Assembly: GCA_026196615.1 (NCBI GenBank)
Contig: JAPHSW010000011.1
Location: forward strand, 1 to 37,840
DNA from: Gammaproteobacteria bacterium
GTDB lineage: Bacteria > Pseudomonadota > Gammaproteobacteria > GRL18
Length of the DNA stretch: 37,840 nucleotides
Direction of reading: 5' to 3'
Below, piece by piece: positions 1 to 7,307 of the stretch. The notes under the pieces are model-generated. The model was not told the origin of the DNA, searched no databases, and saw nothing but the letters and a program-made list of their open reading frames with translations. Position 1 is the first letter of the stretch; each line of letters begins with the position of its first letter. A program made the translations under genes and the position numbers.

Positions 1-80
1 ATAAAATTTACATGAAGGATTTAAAGCATGTATTTAAACAATTGAACCAAGATGTGATGTGTCTCGGAACAATGGCTTAA
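1..80 (+). CDS. Possible 3' end of a gene entering from the left edge
   Basis: An open frame runs from the left edge (codons in phase from base 3) to a TAA at 78-80. The visible tail is about 25 residues, contains MKDLKHVFKQL and ends in GTMA. I do not recognise it. An ATG at 12-14 would also permit a very short ORF, but a truncated C-terminus is more likely. Too short for a function; it may be chance coding. Confidence 0.25.
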   Translation, partial: KIYMKDLKHVFKQLNQDVMCLGTMA

Positions 81-162
81 ATTTGTGGGGATCCTTCAGG
101 TCTAGATATAAAAAATAATTTTTCTAGTAGGATAAAAATAACATTCAAAGTGTAGTGATTAA

Positions 163-630
163 TTATGGTAGTTCAACCATATCTTTTTTGGTGCTTTCCA
201 TGAAATCAATAACATCTTTTCTTTCTCTTGGTGGTAGTTTAAATTTATCTAATGTAGCGTCCAGATGTTTCATAAAGATTTTCCAGTCATCTTCACTGAT
301 ACGCATTCCAACATGGCTTTCTTTTATCTCTCTCCCTGTATAATAAAGTTTACCTCCAGCTTTATTTGCAATAAAATCAATAACCAATTGAACTTCTCTA
401 TCTATGCCATCATCACCTCTATGTGCCCAGAAACGACCCAACTTTTTATCTTTAGCCAGTCTAGGAACAAGGTCGTTGACTACTGCGACAACTGCATCAT
501 ATCCTCCAAGCCTTTCATATAAGGTTCTATTATCTTGTGACGTTGAAGCACATGATACACTTGATAATGTTAGTCCTATAATAAAAAACAGTGATGACAA
601 ATACTTTGTTTTCATATTATTTATTTTCAT
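163..630 (-). CDS. Exported group I truncated hemoglobin, probable lipoprotein
   Basis: 155 aa. The N-terminus is a signal peptide (basic MKINNMKTKY, then a hydrophobic run) ending in a lipobox-like SSVSC with Cys27, so the protein is probably tethered outside the cytoplasm. The mature part is a truncated globin of the trHbN type: YERLGGYDAV opens the fold and His106 in KESHVGMRI is the expected proximal heme ligand. The position that usually carries the distal B10 tyrosine (FYxR in the family) reads LVPR, so Val55 appears to replace it. The upstream start at 630 is chosen because GAGG lies about 8 nt before it. It is divergent from the LysR gene. Family assignment is firm. The role (NO or O2 chemistry, or heme-based sensing in the periplasm) is inference. 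Confidence 0.85.
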   Translation of the reverse strand: MKINNMKTKYLSSLFFIIGLTLSSVSCASTSQDNRTLYERLGGYDAVVAVVNDLVPRLAKDKKLGRFWAHRGDDGIDREVQLVIDFIANKAGGKLYYTGREIKESHVGMRISEDDWKIFMKHLDATLDKFKLPPRERKDVIDFMESTKKDMVELP

Positions 631-765
631 TAGTAATACCTCATTTATTGTTTAAAAAATTTACAATGTATGTTTTTATTTAACACAAAATAATGTTAAA
701 ACATGTTAGAATGATTTAGAAATTCTATTTATGAATATGATTTATAAAAAAAAACAATAAATAAT

Positions 766-1689
766 ATGAACCTTAAACAACTTCGTTTTGCACAATCTGT
801 AGCTAAAACACATTCATTTAGCAAAGCTGCTGAAATGTGTTTTGCAACACAACCAACGCTTTCAAATTCAATTGCTCAATTGGAAAAAGAACTGGGTGGT
901 AAAATATTTATCAGGACGACGAGAAAAGTTGAATTAACTCCGTTTGGAGAATATATTCTACCTTTTTTAACTGGTGTGTTAGATAGTAAAAATGAGCTTG
1001 AAAAAGCAGCTCATTCCTATCATAATCCAGAACATTCCCTTTTACGTATTGGGCTTTCACCCTTAATTGACATTAACCTGGTCAATCATGTATTAGCTCC
1101 ATTTAGACAGGCCAATCCTAATATCAGTATTTTTTTTAAAGAATGCCTATTGGATGATCTTTCTGAAAGAATTAATAATCAGCAGATTGATTTTGCAATT
1201 CTTCCAGATAACATTGATGTTAAAAATTCTGAAAGTCTTTTTTTCTATGATGAACCTCTTTATTATATTCCTCAGGAAGTTGGTTTATCTTCACATGAGA
1301 TGAGAAACTATAAAATCAGTGAACTTTCTGATATCCCAATTATCCTTACGGGTGGAGGCTGCGGGCTTAATGGCTTACTAGAAAATTTATTTAAAAGTGA
1401 TGATGTGCATCTAACAAGTTATCCCGGTCAGGCGTTGAGTTATACCGTTATAGAGGAATGGGCATCACATGGCATTGGAGCGGGAATTTTGCCAAAAGCT
1501 AAAATTTCATTATCCAGTAAAGTAGCTTGTGCATTATTTTTAAGTAGCGATAAACCAGCAAAATTTTCTTATAAATGGATTTGGCATAATGATATTTCAT
1601 CTAACAATGATTTATCTTGTTTTGTTGAATTTCTCCAAACTAAAATGCCGTCTTTGCTAAAGCAGCAAATCAGGCTGGCTGTTGCTTAA
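766..1689 (+). CDS. LysR-family transcriptional regulator
   Basis: 307 aa, the usual LysR length. Residues 1-60 are the winged helix-turn-helix (MNLKQLRFAQSVAKTHSFS, then AAEMCFATQPTLSNSIAQLE), followed by the family's EKELGGKIFIRTTRKVELT. Residues from about 90 onward form the periplasmic-binding-protein-like effector domain. The ligand cannot be read from sequence. It is divergent from the globin gene across a 135-bp AT-rich gap, the classic arrangement for a LysR protein controlling its neighbour, so the globin is one candidate target. The AraC gene follows 62 bp downstream on the same strand. There is no strong ribosome binding site before the ATG. Confidence 0.9.
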   Translation: MNLKQLRFAQSVAKTHSFSKAAEMCFATQPTLSNSIAQLEKELGGKIFIRTTRKVELTPFGEYILPFLTGVLDSKNELEKAAHSYHNPEHSLLRIGLSPLIDINLVNHVLAPFRQANPNISIFFKECLLDDLSERINNQQIDFAILPDNIDVKNSESLFFYDEPLYYIPQEVGLSSHEMRNYKISELSDIPIILTGGGCGLNGLLENLFKSDDVHLTSYPGQALSYTVIEEWASHGIGAGILPKAKISLSSKVACALFLSSDKPAKFSYKWIWHNDISSNNDLSCFVEFLQTKMPSLLKQQIRLAVA

Positions 1690-1751
1690 ATCTTTGAAAT
1701 TAATAGATTATATTTTTGTTTGATGTTTTTATCTTATTTTTGTGAACTGTC

Positions 1752-2540
1752 ATGAATAAAACAGATGTCGTTAGTCATTCTTCGGAAGGGGATATTGTAA
1801 ATGAGAAAAGACCAATAATTGCTGTATCAGCAAATATTGATTGCTCTCATCTTATTTCACCACACAAGCATCATCGTGGTCAGTTAATTTATTCCTTAAG
1901 AGGAGCATTATCTGTCAAAACTGAAAATAAAACCTGGCATGTGACTCCCGAGTATGGAATATGGATTGCTCCAAATGAAATTCATCAAATTAAAGCAATC
2001 AAAGCAGTTTCATATCGTAGTGCTTTTTTAGAGCCCGATGCATTATCTCCAAGATTCAATTTTAGTCATGCGATATCCATACCTCTTCTGTTTAAGGAAT
2101 TATTAAATGAGGCCTCATCTATAAATTTTGAATATCAAAATAACACTGCAGAATCACGCTTGCATGAAGTTTTATTTGATCGCTTTTGCTTTCTTGAACC
2201 TGAAAAGTTTTCGATACCAATGCCTAATAATGAGCTTTTAAAAATTTTAGTTAAAGATGTTTTTCTTGAACCTAATAGTATGATAAGTCTAAAAGATTTG
2301 AGCCAAAAATTTAATGTTTGTGAGAAGACTCTTTCCAGAAAGTTCAAGAGAGAAACAGGTTTATCTTTTAGCCAATGGAAACAACATGTTTGTATTGCTT
2401 TAGCGGTGGAAAAAATCAAAAACGGTGAATCTCTAACATCAATTTCTTTTGATTTAGGATACAACTCTCCAAGTGCTTTTAGCACTATGTTTCGACGCGT
2501 AACAGGCATGAAGCCTAGTCAATATTTACTATCTAAATAA
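1752..2540 (+). CDS. AraC-family regulator with N-terminal cupin sensor domain
   Basis: 262 aa. The N-terminal half is a cupin-like ligand domain (HKHHRGQLIYSLRGAL near residues 38-52, then WIAPNEIHQIKA). The C-terminal third is the double helix-turn-helix of AraC/XylS proteins: ISLKDLSQKFNVCEKTLSRKF, then ISFDLGYNSPSAFSTMFRR and VTGMKPSQY. This layout is common in small-molecule-responsive AraC regulators. It lies between a LysR regulator and a GlcG/HbpS-like exported protein on the same strand and could control the latter, 92-104 bp downstream. No effector can be assigned. Confidence 0.9.
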   Translation: MNKTDVVSHSSEGDIVNEKRPIIAVSANIDCSHLISPHKHHRGQLIYSLRGALSVKTENKTWHVTPEYGIWIAPNEIHQIKAIKAVSYRSAFLEPDALSPRFNFSHAISIPLLFKELLNEASSINFEYQNNTAESRLHEVLFDRFCFLEPEKFSIPMPNNELLKILVKDVFLEPNSMISLKDLSQKFNVCEKTLSRKFKRETGLSFSQWKQHVCIALAVEKIKNGESLTSISFDLGYNSPSAFSTMFRRVTGMKPSQYLLSK

Positions 2541-2644
2541 TCCATATATCAAATTGTCCTTTTCTCATAAGTGAATGTCTTTTTCTCGAAAGATATTATC
2601 CGTAAAACTGAGTATCATGTTCTTTATTTGAATTGGAGAATATG

Positions 2645-3163
2645 ATGAATAAAATAATACTTTTAATCCTTATTATGCTTATGTCCATTACTGTTCAAGC
2701 AGAAGAATCGGAAGTAGTTTACAATTTTAAGACTCTGTCTTTAGAAATGGCAAATAAAGCTGCATGGGGTGCTATTAATACCTGCCGACAAAAAGGTTTT
2801 TCTGTTGCAGTTGCTGTCATTGATCGAGGTGGTAATTTACAAGCTTATTTACGTGATCGATTTGCGGGACCACATACCACTAAAACGGCTATCAGTAAGG
2901 CATGGACTGCTAATAGTTTTCGTCAATCTACAGCCGATCTGGCCGATATGTTAAAACGAGGTATCATTCCAAATCAAGTGCAGCATAATCCTGGAGCATT
3001 GCTTGTAGGTGGTGGTGTTATGATACAGGCTCAGGGTCAGGTTATTGGTGGTATTGGTGTAGCAGGTGCACCTCCAGGTAAATCAGAAAAAGACAGTATC
3101 GATGGCGCTTGTGCTTTAGGGGGTATTGAAGCAATTCAAGAAGAACTGGATTTTTTAGAGTAA
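2645..3163 (+). CDS. Exported GlcG/HbpS (DUF336) family protein
   Basis: 172 aa from the ATG at 2645. The frame is open from a TTG at 2633 and has a second ATG at 2642, but GGAGA at 2635-2639 is best spaced for 2645. Residues 1-20 are a cleavable signal peptide (MNKIILLILIMLMSITVQAE). The remainder is the DUF336 fold: AVAVIDRGGNLQAYLRD, the FAGPHTTKTAISKAWTA segment, then GGVMIQAQGQVIGGIGVAGAPP and the closing DGACALGGI. Relatives include heme-binding HbpS and the GlcG proteins of glycolate operons, but exported stand-alone copies have no agreed function. It sits after two regulators and before a hairpin at 3214-3236. Confidence 0.85.
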   Translation: MNKIILLILIMLMSITVQAEESEVVYNFKTLSLEMANKAAWGAINTCRQKGFSVAVAVIDRGGNLQAYLRDRFAGPHTTKTAISKAWTANSFRQSTADLADMLKRGIIPNQVQHNPGALLVGGGVMIQAQGQVIGGIGVAGAPPGKSEKDSIDGACALGGIEAIQEELDFLE

Positions 3164-3494
3164 AAATTTATTATTAATTCTGTGATATCTATTATTAGTC
3201 ATTCCCATCATCAAAGCATGAAAAGGTTTCATGCTTCTTCTACTATAAAATACTTCAGTATTCCCGTTCTCAAATATTTATCATTATTTTTATAATCACC
3301 CAATGTGATGAATGTCACTGCCAGAATAAAAAATTCACCATAGACTCTTCAAAAAGAACTCATACGCTTACAATTCAAGATACTTATAATAAATAAGTAC
3401 AGTGTCATCATAATTTTATTTATGGCAAATGACTATTATGGAATCAGGAGGGAAACTTAATCATTATGTATTTTAAAACTAGAGGATTTATTTC
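3164..3494. other. 331-bp gap with a terminator hairpin and leader of the Spy-like gene
   Basis: Contains the hairpin at 3214-3236. Near its right end is a strong Shine-Dalgarno-like AGGAGGG at 3447-3453. A 10-codon frame, ATG 3466 to TGA 3498, overlaps the next gene's start as ATGA. The spacing from that purine-rich tract to the ATG (12-13 nt) is long, so the mini-ORF is not called as a gene. No other coding signal was seen. Confidence 0.5.
3214..3236 (+). terminator. Hairpin after the GlcG-like gene
   Basis: AAGCATGAAA at 3214-3223 pairs perfectly with TTTCATGCTT at 3227-3236 around a 3-nt loop, followed by the pyrimidine-rich CTTCTTCTACT. The position 51 bp after the stop fits an intrinsic terminator, though there is no clean U tract. 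Confidence 0.55.
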
Positions 3495-3920
3495 ATGAAA
3501 AAACGATTAGTCAGCCTTCTTTTAAGTTTAATTTTTAGCACATCATTAGTATATGCTGATCAAAATGAATTTATGCGTCATATGGCTCATGCTAACCCAG
3601 TACCAAACTATATGTCGATTATTAAAGTCAATGCTGATAAATTGGGCTTAAATGAAGAGCAAAAATCCAAGGTTATGGCCTGGAAGAAAAAGAATGGTAA
3701 AAAAATGGCTGACATGGTCAGTAGTGTGATTGAAGGGGAGGCACAGATAAAAAATGCATCAATGGATGGTGTTTCTCAATCTGAAATAAGTATTATGACT
3801 AAAAAATTAATGGATACTCGTGCAAAGATCATTGCTGGAAAAACAATATGCCGTGATTATATGATGGATGTATTAAGTAAAGAACAATGGCAACAATTAG
3901 TTGCTATTATAAAAGCCTAA
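3495..3920 (+). CDS. Periplasmic Spy/CpxP-like protein
   Basis: 141 aa. A signal peptide (residues 1-21, MKKRLVSLLLSLIFSTSLVYA) is followed by an all-helical mature chain. LGLNEEQKSKVMAWKK resembles the LTxxQ-type segment of Spy, CpxP and ZraP-like proteins, and a second helix ends in VLSKEQWQQLVAIIK. Methionines and histidines cluster early (FMRHMAHANPVPNYM), and one cysteine is present. Family members are periplasmic chaperones or metal-stress proteins. Given the copper locus downstream, a metal-stress role is plausible but is inference. The start is supported by AGAGGA at 3481-3486. Medium similarity, so it could be a distant helical protein instead. Confidence 0.65.
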   Translation: MKKRLVSLLLSLIFSTSLVYADQNEFMRHMAHANPVPNYMSIIKVNADKLGLNEEQKSKVMAWKKKNGKKMADMVSSVIEGEAQIKNASMDGVSQSEISIMTKKLMDTRAKIIAGKTICRDYMMDVLSKEQWQQLVAIIKA

Positions 3921-3961
3921 TAATTAACTCTAAACATTAAAAAATGTCGGATGACCCATAG

Positions 3962-4006
3962 ATTGGCCTATTGGTTATTAATTGCTTCAAATCAAGCAAG
4001 GCCAAT
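3962..4006. other. Nested inverted repeat, possible structured RNA or terminator
   Basis: ATTGGCCT at 3962-3969 pairs with AGGCCAAT at 3999-4006. Inside it TTGCTT pairs with AAGCAA around CAAATC, giving a bulged two-part stem. It lies about 40 bp after the Spy-like gene and just upstream of the longer hairpin at 4039. It could be part of a 3' UTR structure or a small RNA. Confidence 0.4.
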
Positions 4007-4038
4007 TTATGCTTCAAACATCACACATTTAAGTCTCT

Positions 4039-4072
4039 AAGTAAAAGGTAGAAATGTTTCTACCTTTTACTT
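4039..4072. terminator. Very strong 16-bp hairpin
   Basis: AAGTAAAAGGTAGAAA at 4039-4054 is exactly complementary to TTTCTACCTTTTACTT at 4057-4072, with TG between, so effectively a 15-bp stem and 4-nt loop. The right arm is T-rich and followed by ATTTGGGG. It is about 120 bp from the end of the Spy-like gene and may terminate its transcript or that of a small RNA. Confidence 0.55.
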
Positions 4073-4628
4073 ATTTGGGGAATAAATGATGGGATGGATA
4101 AGTGAACAGGCTATGAAAGGCATGAGAATTGATGGCTACAACCCGAATAGTTGCACCACTTCGGAAAATCATTAAATGATGGAGTATTGCAGACAATATG
4201 TTTGATCATGATTGGGTGTTGCTGGAGTGTGGTCATTAAACTAATTTAAACAGTGCATATTGAGCAAGGTGCGTTGAAGACACTTTTTTGTCAACTAATA
4301 TGATTAAGCTGATGAATGGTTTGTATTGACCTATTGCAGACACTGACGACCAAACAAGGTTGGTTCTCAAATTTCCAAATAGCGTTAATTCAGGATGATT
4401 TATTCTGAGAATAATATTGCCATTAATACGTCTGAAATCTACGTAAAGTGATCATTTAGTAGAAAATAAAATTTTGAATTTCTACCTGTTTTAATTAATA
4501 TTCAGTTAAAGTGACCAAAATCTTAATAATAAATTTTATAGATACATCATTATTCAGGATAAAAATTTATCTAAAGTAGCTATTACATAAGATTTTTATT
4601 TCTCATCAAGCATCCGAATAACAGTAAT

Positions 4629-4946
4629 TTATGGAACTCGAATATCAATAGCAACACTATTATTGTTATAAATTAGTTTCGCATTTTTGTATTTAGACAG
4701 TTTTACTATTTTTGATAATTTTTTGAAAGTATTATAAGGAGTCACTTCAACTAATTGGTTAGCTAACAAACTAGGCAAGTTTCCACAAGGATTTGTATCT
4801 TGAATCAAAGTAATTGTAGCACCCTTTGAATCTGTTTCTAACTTAAATTCTCCAAGAAATTTAGCTACTCGAACCAATTCAGCCTGTCTTGTCTTATTAC
4901 ATTCCTCTGTTTTGTTATCAATACAATAATCCGACACAGATTCCAT
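4629..4946 (-). CDS. Hypothetical small protein
   Basis: 105 aa, not recognised. It has no signal peptide or membrane segment. It contains three cysteines (CIDNKTEEC near the start and NPCGNLPS in the middle), a hydrophobic VRVAKFLGEFKLE segment and a lysine-rich C-terminal part (FKKLSKIVKLSKYKNAKLI). No Shine-Dalgarno precedes the ATG, and the surroundings are gene-poor and partly degraded, so this may be a short gene of its own or the tail of a broken one. Its composition is protein-like rather than random (balanced charge, alternating hydrophobics). Confidence 0.4.
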   Translation of the reverse strand: MESVSDYCIDNKTEECNKTRQAELVRVAKFLGEFKLETDSKGATITLIQDTNPCGNLPSLLANQLVEVTPYNTFKKLSKIVKLSKYKNAKLIYNNNSVAIDIRVP

Positions 4947-4985
4947 TTTAATAAAAAAGATTTATCTTTTTATTCAGATAAAGGG

Positions 4986-5105
4986 TCAGAATATGTGTCT
5001 TATAAATAATGGTATAGCTAAATCGGTACTTAACTTAAAGCGCAAAGTTATATCGAATAATTCTTGATTTTTTTCAGGAACAATTGTTTTAGTTTTAAGC
5101 GCCAT
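4986..5105 (-). pseudogene. 39-codon frame, possible C-terminal fragment of a lost gene
   Basis: A frame from ATG 5105 to TGA 4986 encodes MALKTKTIVPEKNQELFDI and continues with a hydrophobic, mixed-charge tail ending in IRHIF. In the same frame a few more protein-like codons precede the ATG (LDNYPKYG) until a stop inside the 10-bp repeat at 5126. It reads like the C-terminus of a real protein whose upstream part was cut by the repeat, but the family is not recognised. Confidence 0.3.
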
Positions 5106-5125
5106 ACCATACTTTGGATAATTAT

Positions 5126-5170
5126 CTAGATGATTCTAGATGATTCTAGATGATTCTAAATGATTCTGAA
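5126..5170. repeat. 10-bp tandem repeat, about 4.5 copies
   Basis: The decamer TGATTCTAGA repeats head to tail from 5131 to 5170 with drift in the last copies (TGATTCTAAA, TGATTCTGAA), and a partial copy lies at 5126-5130. Its phase introduces stops into the minus-strand frame that seems to continue from 4986-5105. It may be a slippage-generated minisatellite or a site of past rearrangement. Confidence 0.7.
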
Positions 5171-5280
5171 TTATTTTGGGTGCATTGGTCAGGCATAAAG
5201 TGTTGTATTATCATGAGTTGACTCATTCACTGTGTTGTTAATGGAATTAGAAACATTATGGATTTTATCATGTATATGCT

Positions 5281-5450
5281 TCAAACCTTCTTTATCTTTG
5301 AACTGACTGAATTTTTAGGTTGAACAATAAATTTATCTTTACAACCAGAACTACAGAATAAGTATTTCTGTCCATTATAATTTTGGTAATAACCACTGTC
5401 TTATGATAGTCGTTTTCACAGGTGACAAATAAATTAACGATCATAATCAT
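5281..5450 (-). pseudogene. Frame-disrupted YHS-domain remnant
   Basis: Between an in-frame TAA (5401-5403) and the TGA at 5281-5283 the minus strand encodes YYQNYNGQKYLFCSSGCKDKF and then IVQPKNSV. This is the second half of a YHS metal-binding domain (the family reads Y-x-G-x-x-Y-x-F-C-S-x-x-C-x-x-x-F-x-x-x-P). The first half, with its own cysteine (VTCENDYHKTVV), lies in another frame beginning near 5450. A single indel around 5390-5400 would join them. YHS domains occur in copper-handling proteins, for example fused to P-type ATPases, which fits the adjacent copper island. I read it as a decayed or frameshifted small metal-binding gene. A sequencing indel is the alternative. Confidence 0.55.
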
Positions 5451-5521
5451 TTTTCAAATTAATTTACCGGAAACTAAAAATTAACTTATATTCTGTATAA
5501 TTGACAAGATATTACAAGAGG

Positions 5522-5653
5522 CTTACACCAACATTAAATATATTTAAGAAACGTTATATGTGTGATAACACGACTCATAATAACGAAAAGTATTACATTA
5601 CAAATATTTAATGTTCATGTAAGGTTATTGAAAGAGAGCGTATGAAATAATAA
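5522..5653 (+). promoter_or_regulatory. Putative CopR-type operator and promoter of the first cytochrome c gene
   Basis: The left arm CTTACACCAACATTAAATA (5522-5540) is inverted relative to the right arm TTTAATGTTCATGTAAGG (5607-5624). The segment 5592-5630 is almost identical to the one at 6880-6914 upstream of the SHOCT gene. A -10-like TAATAA begins 23 bp after the right arm (5648), so the box sits where a -35 would be, as expected for an OmpR-class activator. The link to CopR is inferred from co-occurrence. Confidence 0.55.
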
Positions 5654-5722
5654 TAATATGAAAAATAATTTAGGATATGAAGAGCTTAATATTTATTTCA
5701 TTATTCAAAAAAGAAAATAAAA

Positions 5723-6196
5723 ATGTTAAAAACAATTATTATTTTAGGTTCATTATTTCTTATGGTGTCTTGTAACCAGGCAAGTAATGCTATGACACAG
5801 GGTAAACCAGGCACGCAACAAAAAAATACACCGGAAGATATGAAGTTGCCACCACGCGCCAGTTTTTCACAAGTCACACGTGGAGGCAAATTATATCAAG
5901 CGAATTGCGCCACTTGTCATGGCACTCAAGGAGAAGGTGAACCCAATTGGCGTCAAACAAGAGCAGATGGAGTAAATCCAGCGCCACCACTTAATGGTAC
6001 TGGACATGCATGGCATCATCCAAAAAAAATTTTAATTTATACCATTAAAAATGGTACTCCTGGCGGTAAGAGTCGCATGCAACCCTGGAAAGAAAAATTA
6101 AACCATCAGGAAATTGAGGATATTATTGCCTGGTTCATTTCCCGATGGCCAAAAGAAATATATGCAGCTTGGTATAAACGAAATAAGGGAATGTAA
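5723..6196 (+). CDS. c-type cytochrome lipoprotein
   Basis: 157 aa. The N-terminal signal ends in the lipobox LMVSC (Cys17), so it is membrane-tethered and periplasmic. A Pro/Lys-rich linker precedes one cytochrome c domain. The heme site is CATCH at 62-66, preceded by GGKLYQAN. Met119 in SRMQPW is the likely sixth ligand, and the closing helix is IEDIIAWFISRWP. A His cluster (HAWHHP, 95-100) in the middle is unusual and could bind metal. It lies downstream of a putative copper-response promoter and 108 bp before a second cytochrome c gene. It is a plausible electron partner of the island's redox chemistry; the physiological partner is unknown. Confidence 0.85.
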   Translation: MLKTIIILGSLFLMVSCNQASNAMTQGKPGTQQKNTPEDMKLPPRASFSQVTRGGKLYQANCATCHGTQGEGEPNWRQTRADGVNPAPPLNGTGHAWHHPKKILIYTIKNGTPGGKSRMQPWKEKLNHQEIEDIIAWFISRWPKEIYAAWYKRNKGM

Positions 6197-6304
6197 TAAT
6201 GATTGAAACTAGCCTCAATCTGTATTCTAAATGTTACATTTTACGGTTGCTCTATTATCATTTTCAATGCATAAGCATAAATAACAATTTAAGCGGAGAG
6301 TATT

Positions 6305-6760
6305 ATGACTAGTGATAAGTCATGGATTTTTCCTACTATACTTCTTATTGGTTGCGTATTTATGTATGCAGGTGGTTGGCGCTTATTACCTAATTTTAGT
6401 GGTGGCATGGCCAGGCATCATTCAAGTATGTCAGGAGGTGTACCAGACGCTTATAAGGGTAGACGAAATCCACTTCCATTAACTCAAAACAACATTATAA
6501 AAGGTTCATCCCTATATACTAAAAACTGTGTAACATGTCATGGTAATAAAGGGAGAGGAAATGGGCCTGTAGCTGGCTCTCTCTATCCACCACCCGCAGA
6601 TTTAGCATCACTAATAAGAATGCCTATTGCACAAGATGACTACTTATTATGGGCTATCAGTGAAGGAGGAGTTCAACTTAAAACATCAATGCCTGCATTT
6701 AAAGATAATCTAAATGAAGCCGAGCGTTGGAAGATTATTCATTATTTACGTCAACTTTAA
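6305..6760 (+). CDS. Membrane-anchored c-type cytochrome
   Basis: 151 aa. Residues 8-26 form an uncleaved hydrophobic anchor (WIFPTILLIGCVFMYAGGW), followed by a Met/His-rich linker (MARHHSSMSGG). A single cytochrome c domain follows, with CVTCH at 75-79, the Gly-rich GNKGRGNGPV typical of class I mono-heme domains, and Met129 in TSMPAF as probable axial ligand. The C-terminal helix is AERWKIIHYLRQL. GGAGAG just upstream of the ATG supports the start. No separate operator was seen before it, so it is probably co-transcribed with the cytochrome upstream. Together they suggest copper-controlled periplasmic electron transfer. Confidence 0.87.
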   Translation: MTSDKSWIFPTILLIGCVFMYAGGWRLLPNFSGGMARHHSSMSGGVPDAYKGRRNPLPLTQNNIIKGSSLYTKNCVTCHGNKGRGNGPVAGSLYPPPADLASLIRMPIAQDDYLLWAISEGGVQLKTSMPAFKDNLNEAERWKIIHYLRQL

Positions 6761-6812
6761 AATTAACTAGCAGGAATATTTTTTATTCAGCAAGTTTCAC
6801 AAGAAATGACCC

Positions 6813-6936
6813 ACATTAAATATATTTAAGAAAAATTTCTATATGTGCACATATCTATTCAGCATGCCGAAAATTATAACATTACAAATGTTTAATGTTC
6901 ATGTAAGGTTGTTGTAATCATCTTCTGTCATAATAT
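6813..6936 (+). promoter_or_regulatory. Putative CopR-type operator and promoter of the SHOCT gene
   Basis: Left arm ACATTAAATATATTTAAG (6813-6830) is identical to 5531-5548. Right arm TTTAATGTTCATGTAAGG (6891-6908) is identical to 5607-5624. The spacing between arms (78 bp here, 76 bp there) is nearly the same. TAATAT at 6931-6936 lies 22 bp after the right arm and is a good -10. Confidence 0.55.
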
Positions 6937-6972
6937 TATATGTGAAAAAAGCATTATTAAGGGGACATTCTA

Positions 6973-7218
6973 ATGAGTGAAAATTTTGGAATGATACATG
7001 GTGTGAGTTGGATATTCTGGTTATCTTTTATTGTCCTTATCTTATGGTTATATACTGTTTTAACCAATAGAAATGTTAAATCTAAACATTCAAAGAAAAT
7101 ACGAATTAATAATAAGACAGCACTAGAAATTCTCGAAAAAAGATATGTTGAAGGTGAAATAAATGACAACGAATATAAAGAGCGTAAAGAAAATTTGCTT
7201 AAAGATGTTATGCCTTGA
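6973..7218 (+). CDS. Small membrane protein with C-terminal SHOCT domain
   Basis: 81 aa. One transmembrane helix (about residues 12-30, WIFWLSFIVLILWLYTVL), a basic linker, then a SHOCT motif: ALEILEKRYVEGEINDNEY followed by a Lys/Glu-rich end. SHOCT domains are short helical modules found at the ends of many small membrane proteins; their molecular role is unclear. A paralogue with the same layout is at 11064-11255 inside the copR operon. AGGGGA upstream supports the start, and the promoter carries the shared operator. Confidence 0.75.
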   Translation: MSENFGMIHGVSWIFWLSFIVLILWLYTVLTNRNVKSKHSKKIRINNKTALEILEKRYVEGEINDNEYKERKENLLKDVMP

Positions 7219-7248
7219 ATTTTTTTTAGTTCTCAGGCATATAATTTC

Positions 7249-7279
7249 CTAAGAACAAGTCATTTTTTAAGGTTCTTAG
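7249..7279. terminator. Hairpin between convergent SHOCT and copB genes
   Basis: CTAAGAAC at 7249-7256 pairs with GTTCTTAG at 7272-7279 around a T-rich 15-nt loop, located between two convergent genes, so it may serve both directions. Confidence 0.45.
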
Positions 7280-7307
7280 ATTAGGTAAATTAAAGCAAAT
7301 TTCTGAT

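Larger units (their letters stand above)
3921..4628. other. 708-bp gene-poor interval with strong hairpins
   Basis: No ORF with a convincing start and composition on either strand. The first 150 bp holds two strong inverted repeats (3962-4006 and 4039-4072). The undecamer TATTGCAGACA occurs twice (around 4182 and 4331). The rest looks like decayed sequence, but I could not recognise a transposase or other protein remnant in it. Confidence 0.5.

Noticed and set aside
3466-3498. 10-codon ORF preceded by AGGAGGG and overlapping the Spy-like start
   Set aside because: Spacer of 12-13 nt is too long and the peptide is not distinctive; kept only as a remark in the interval entry.
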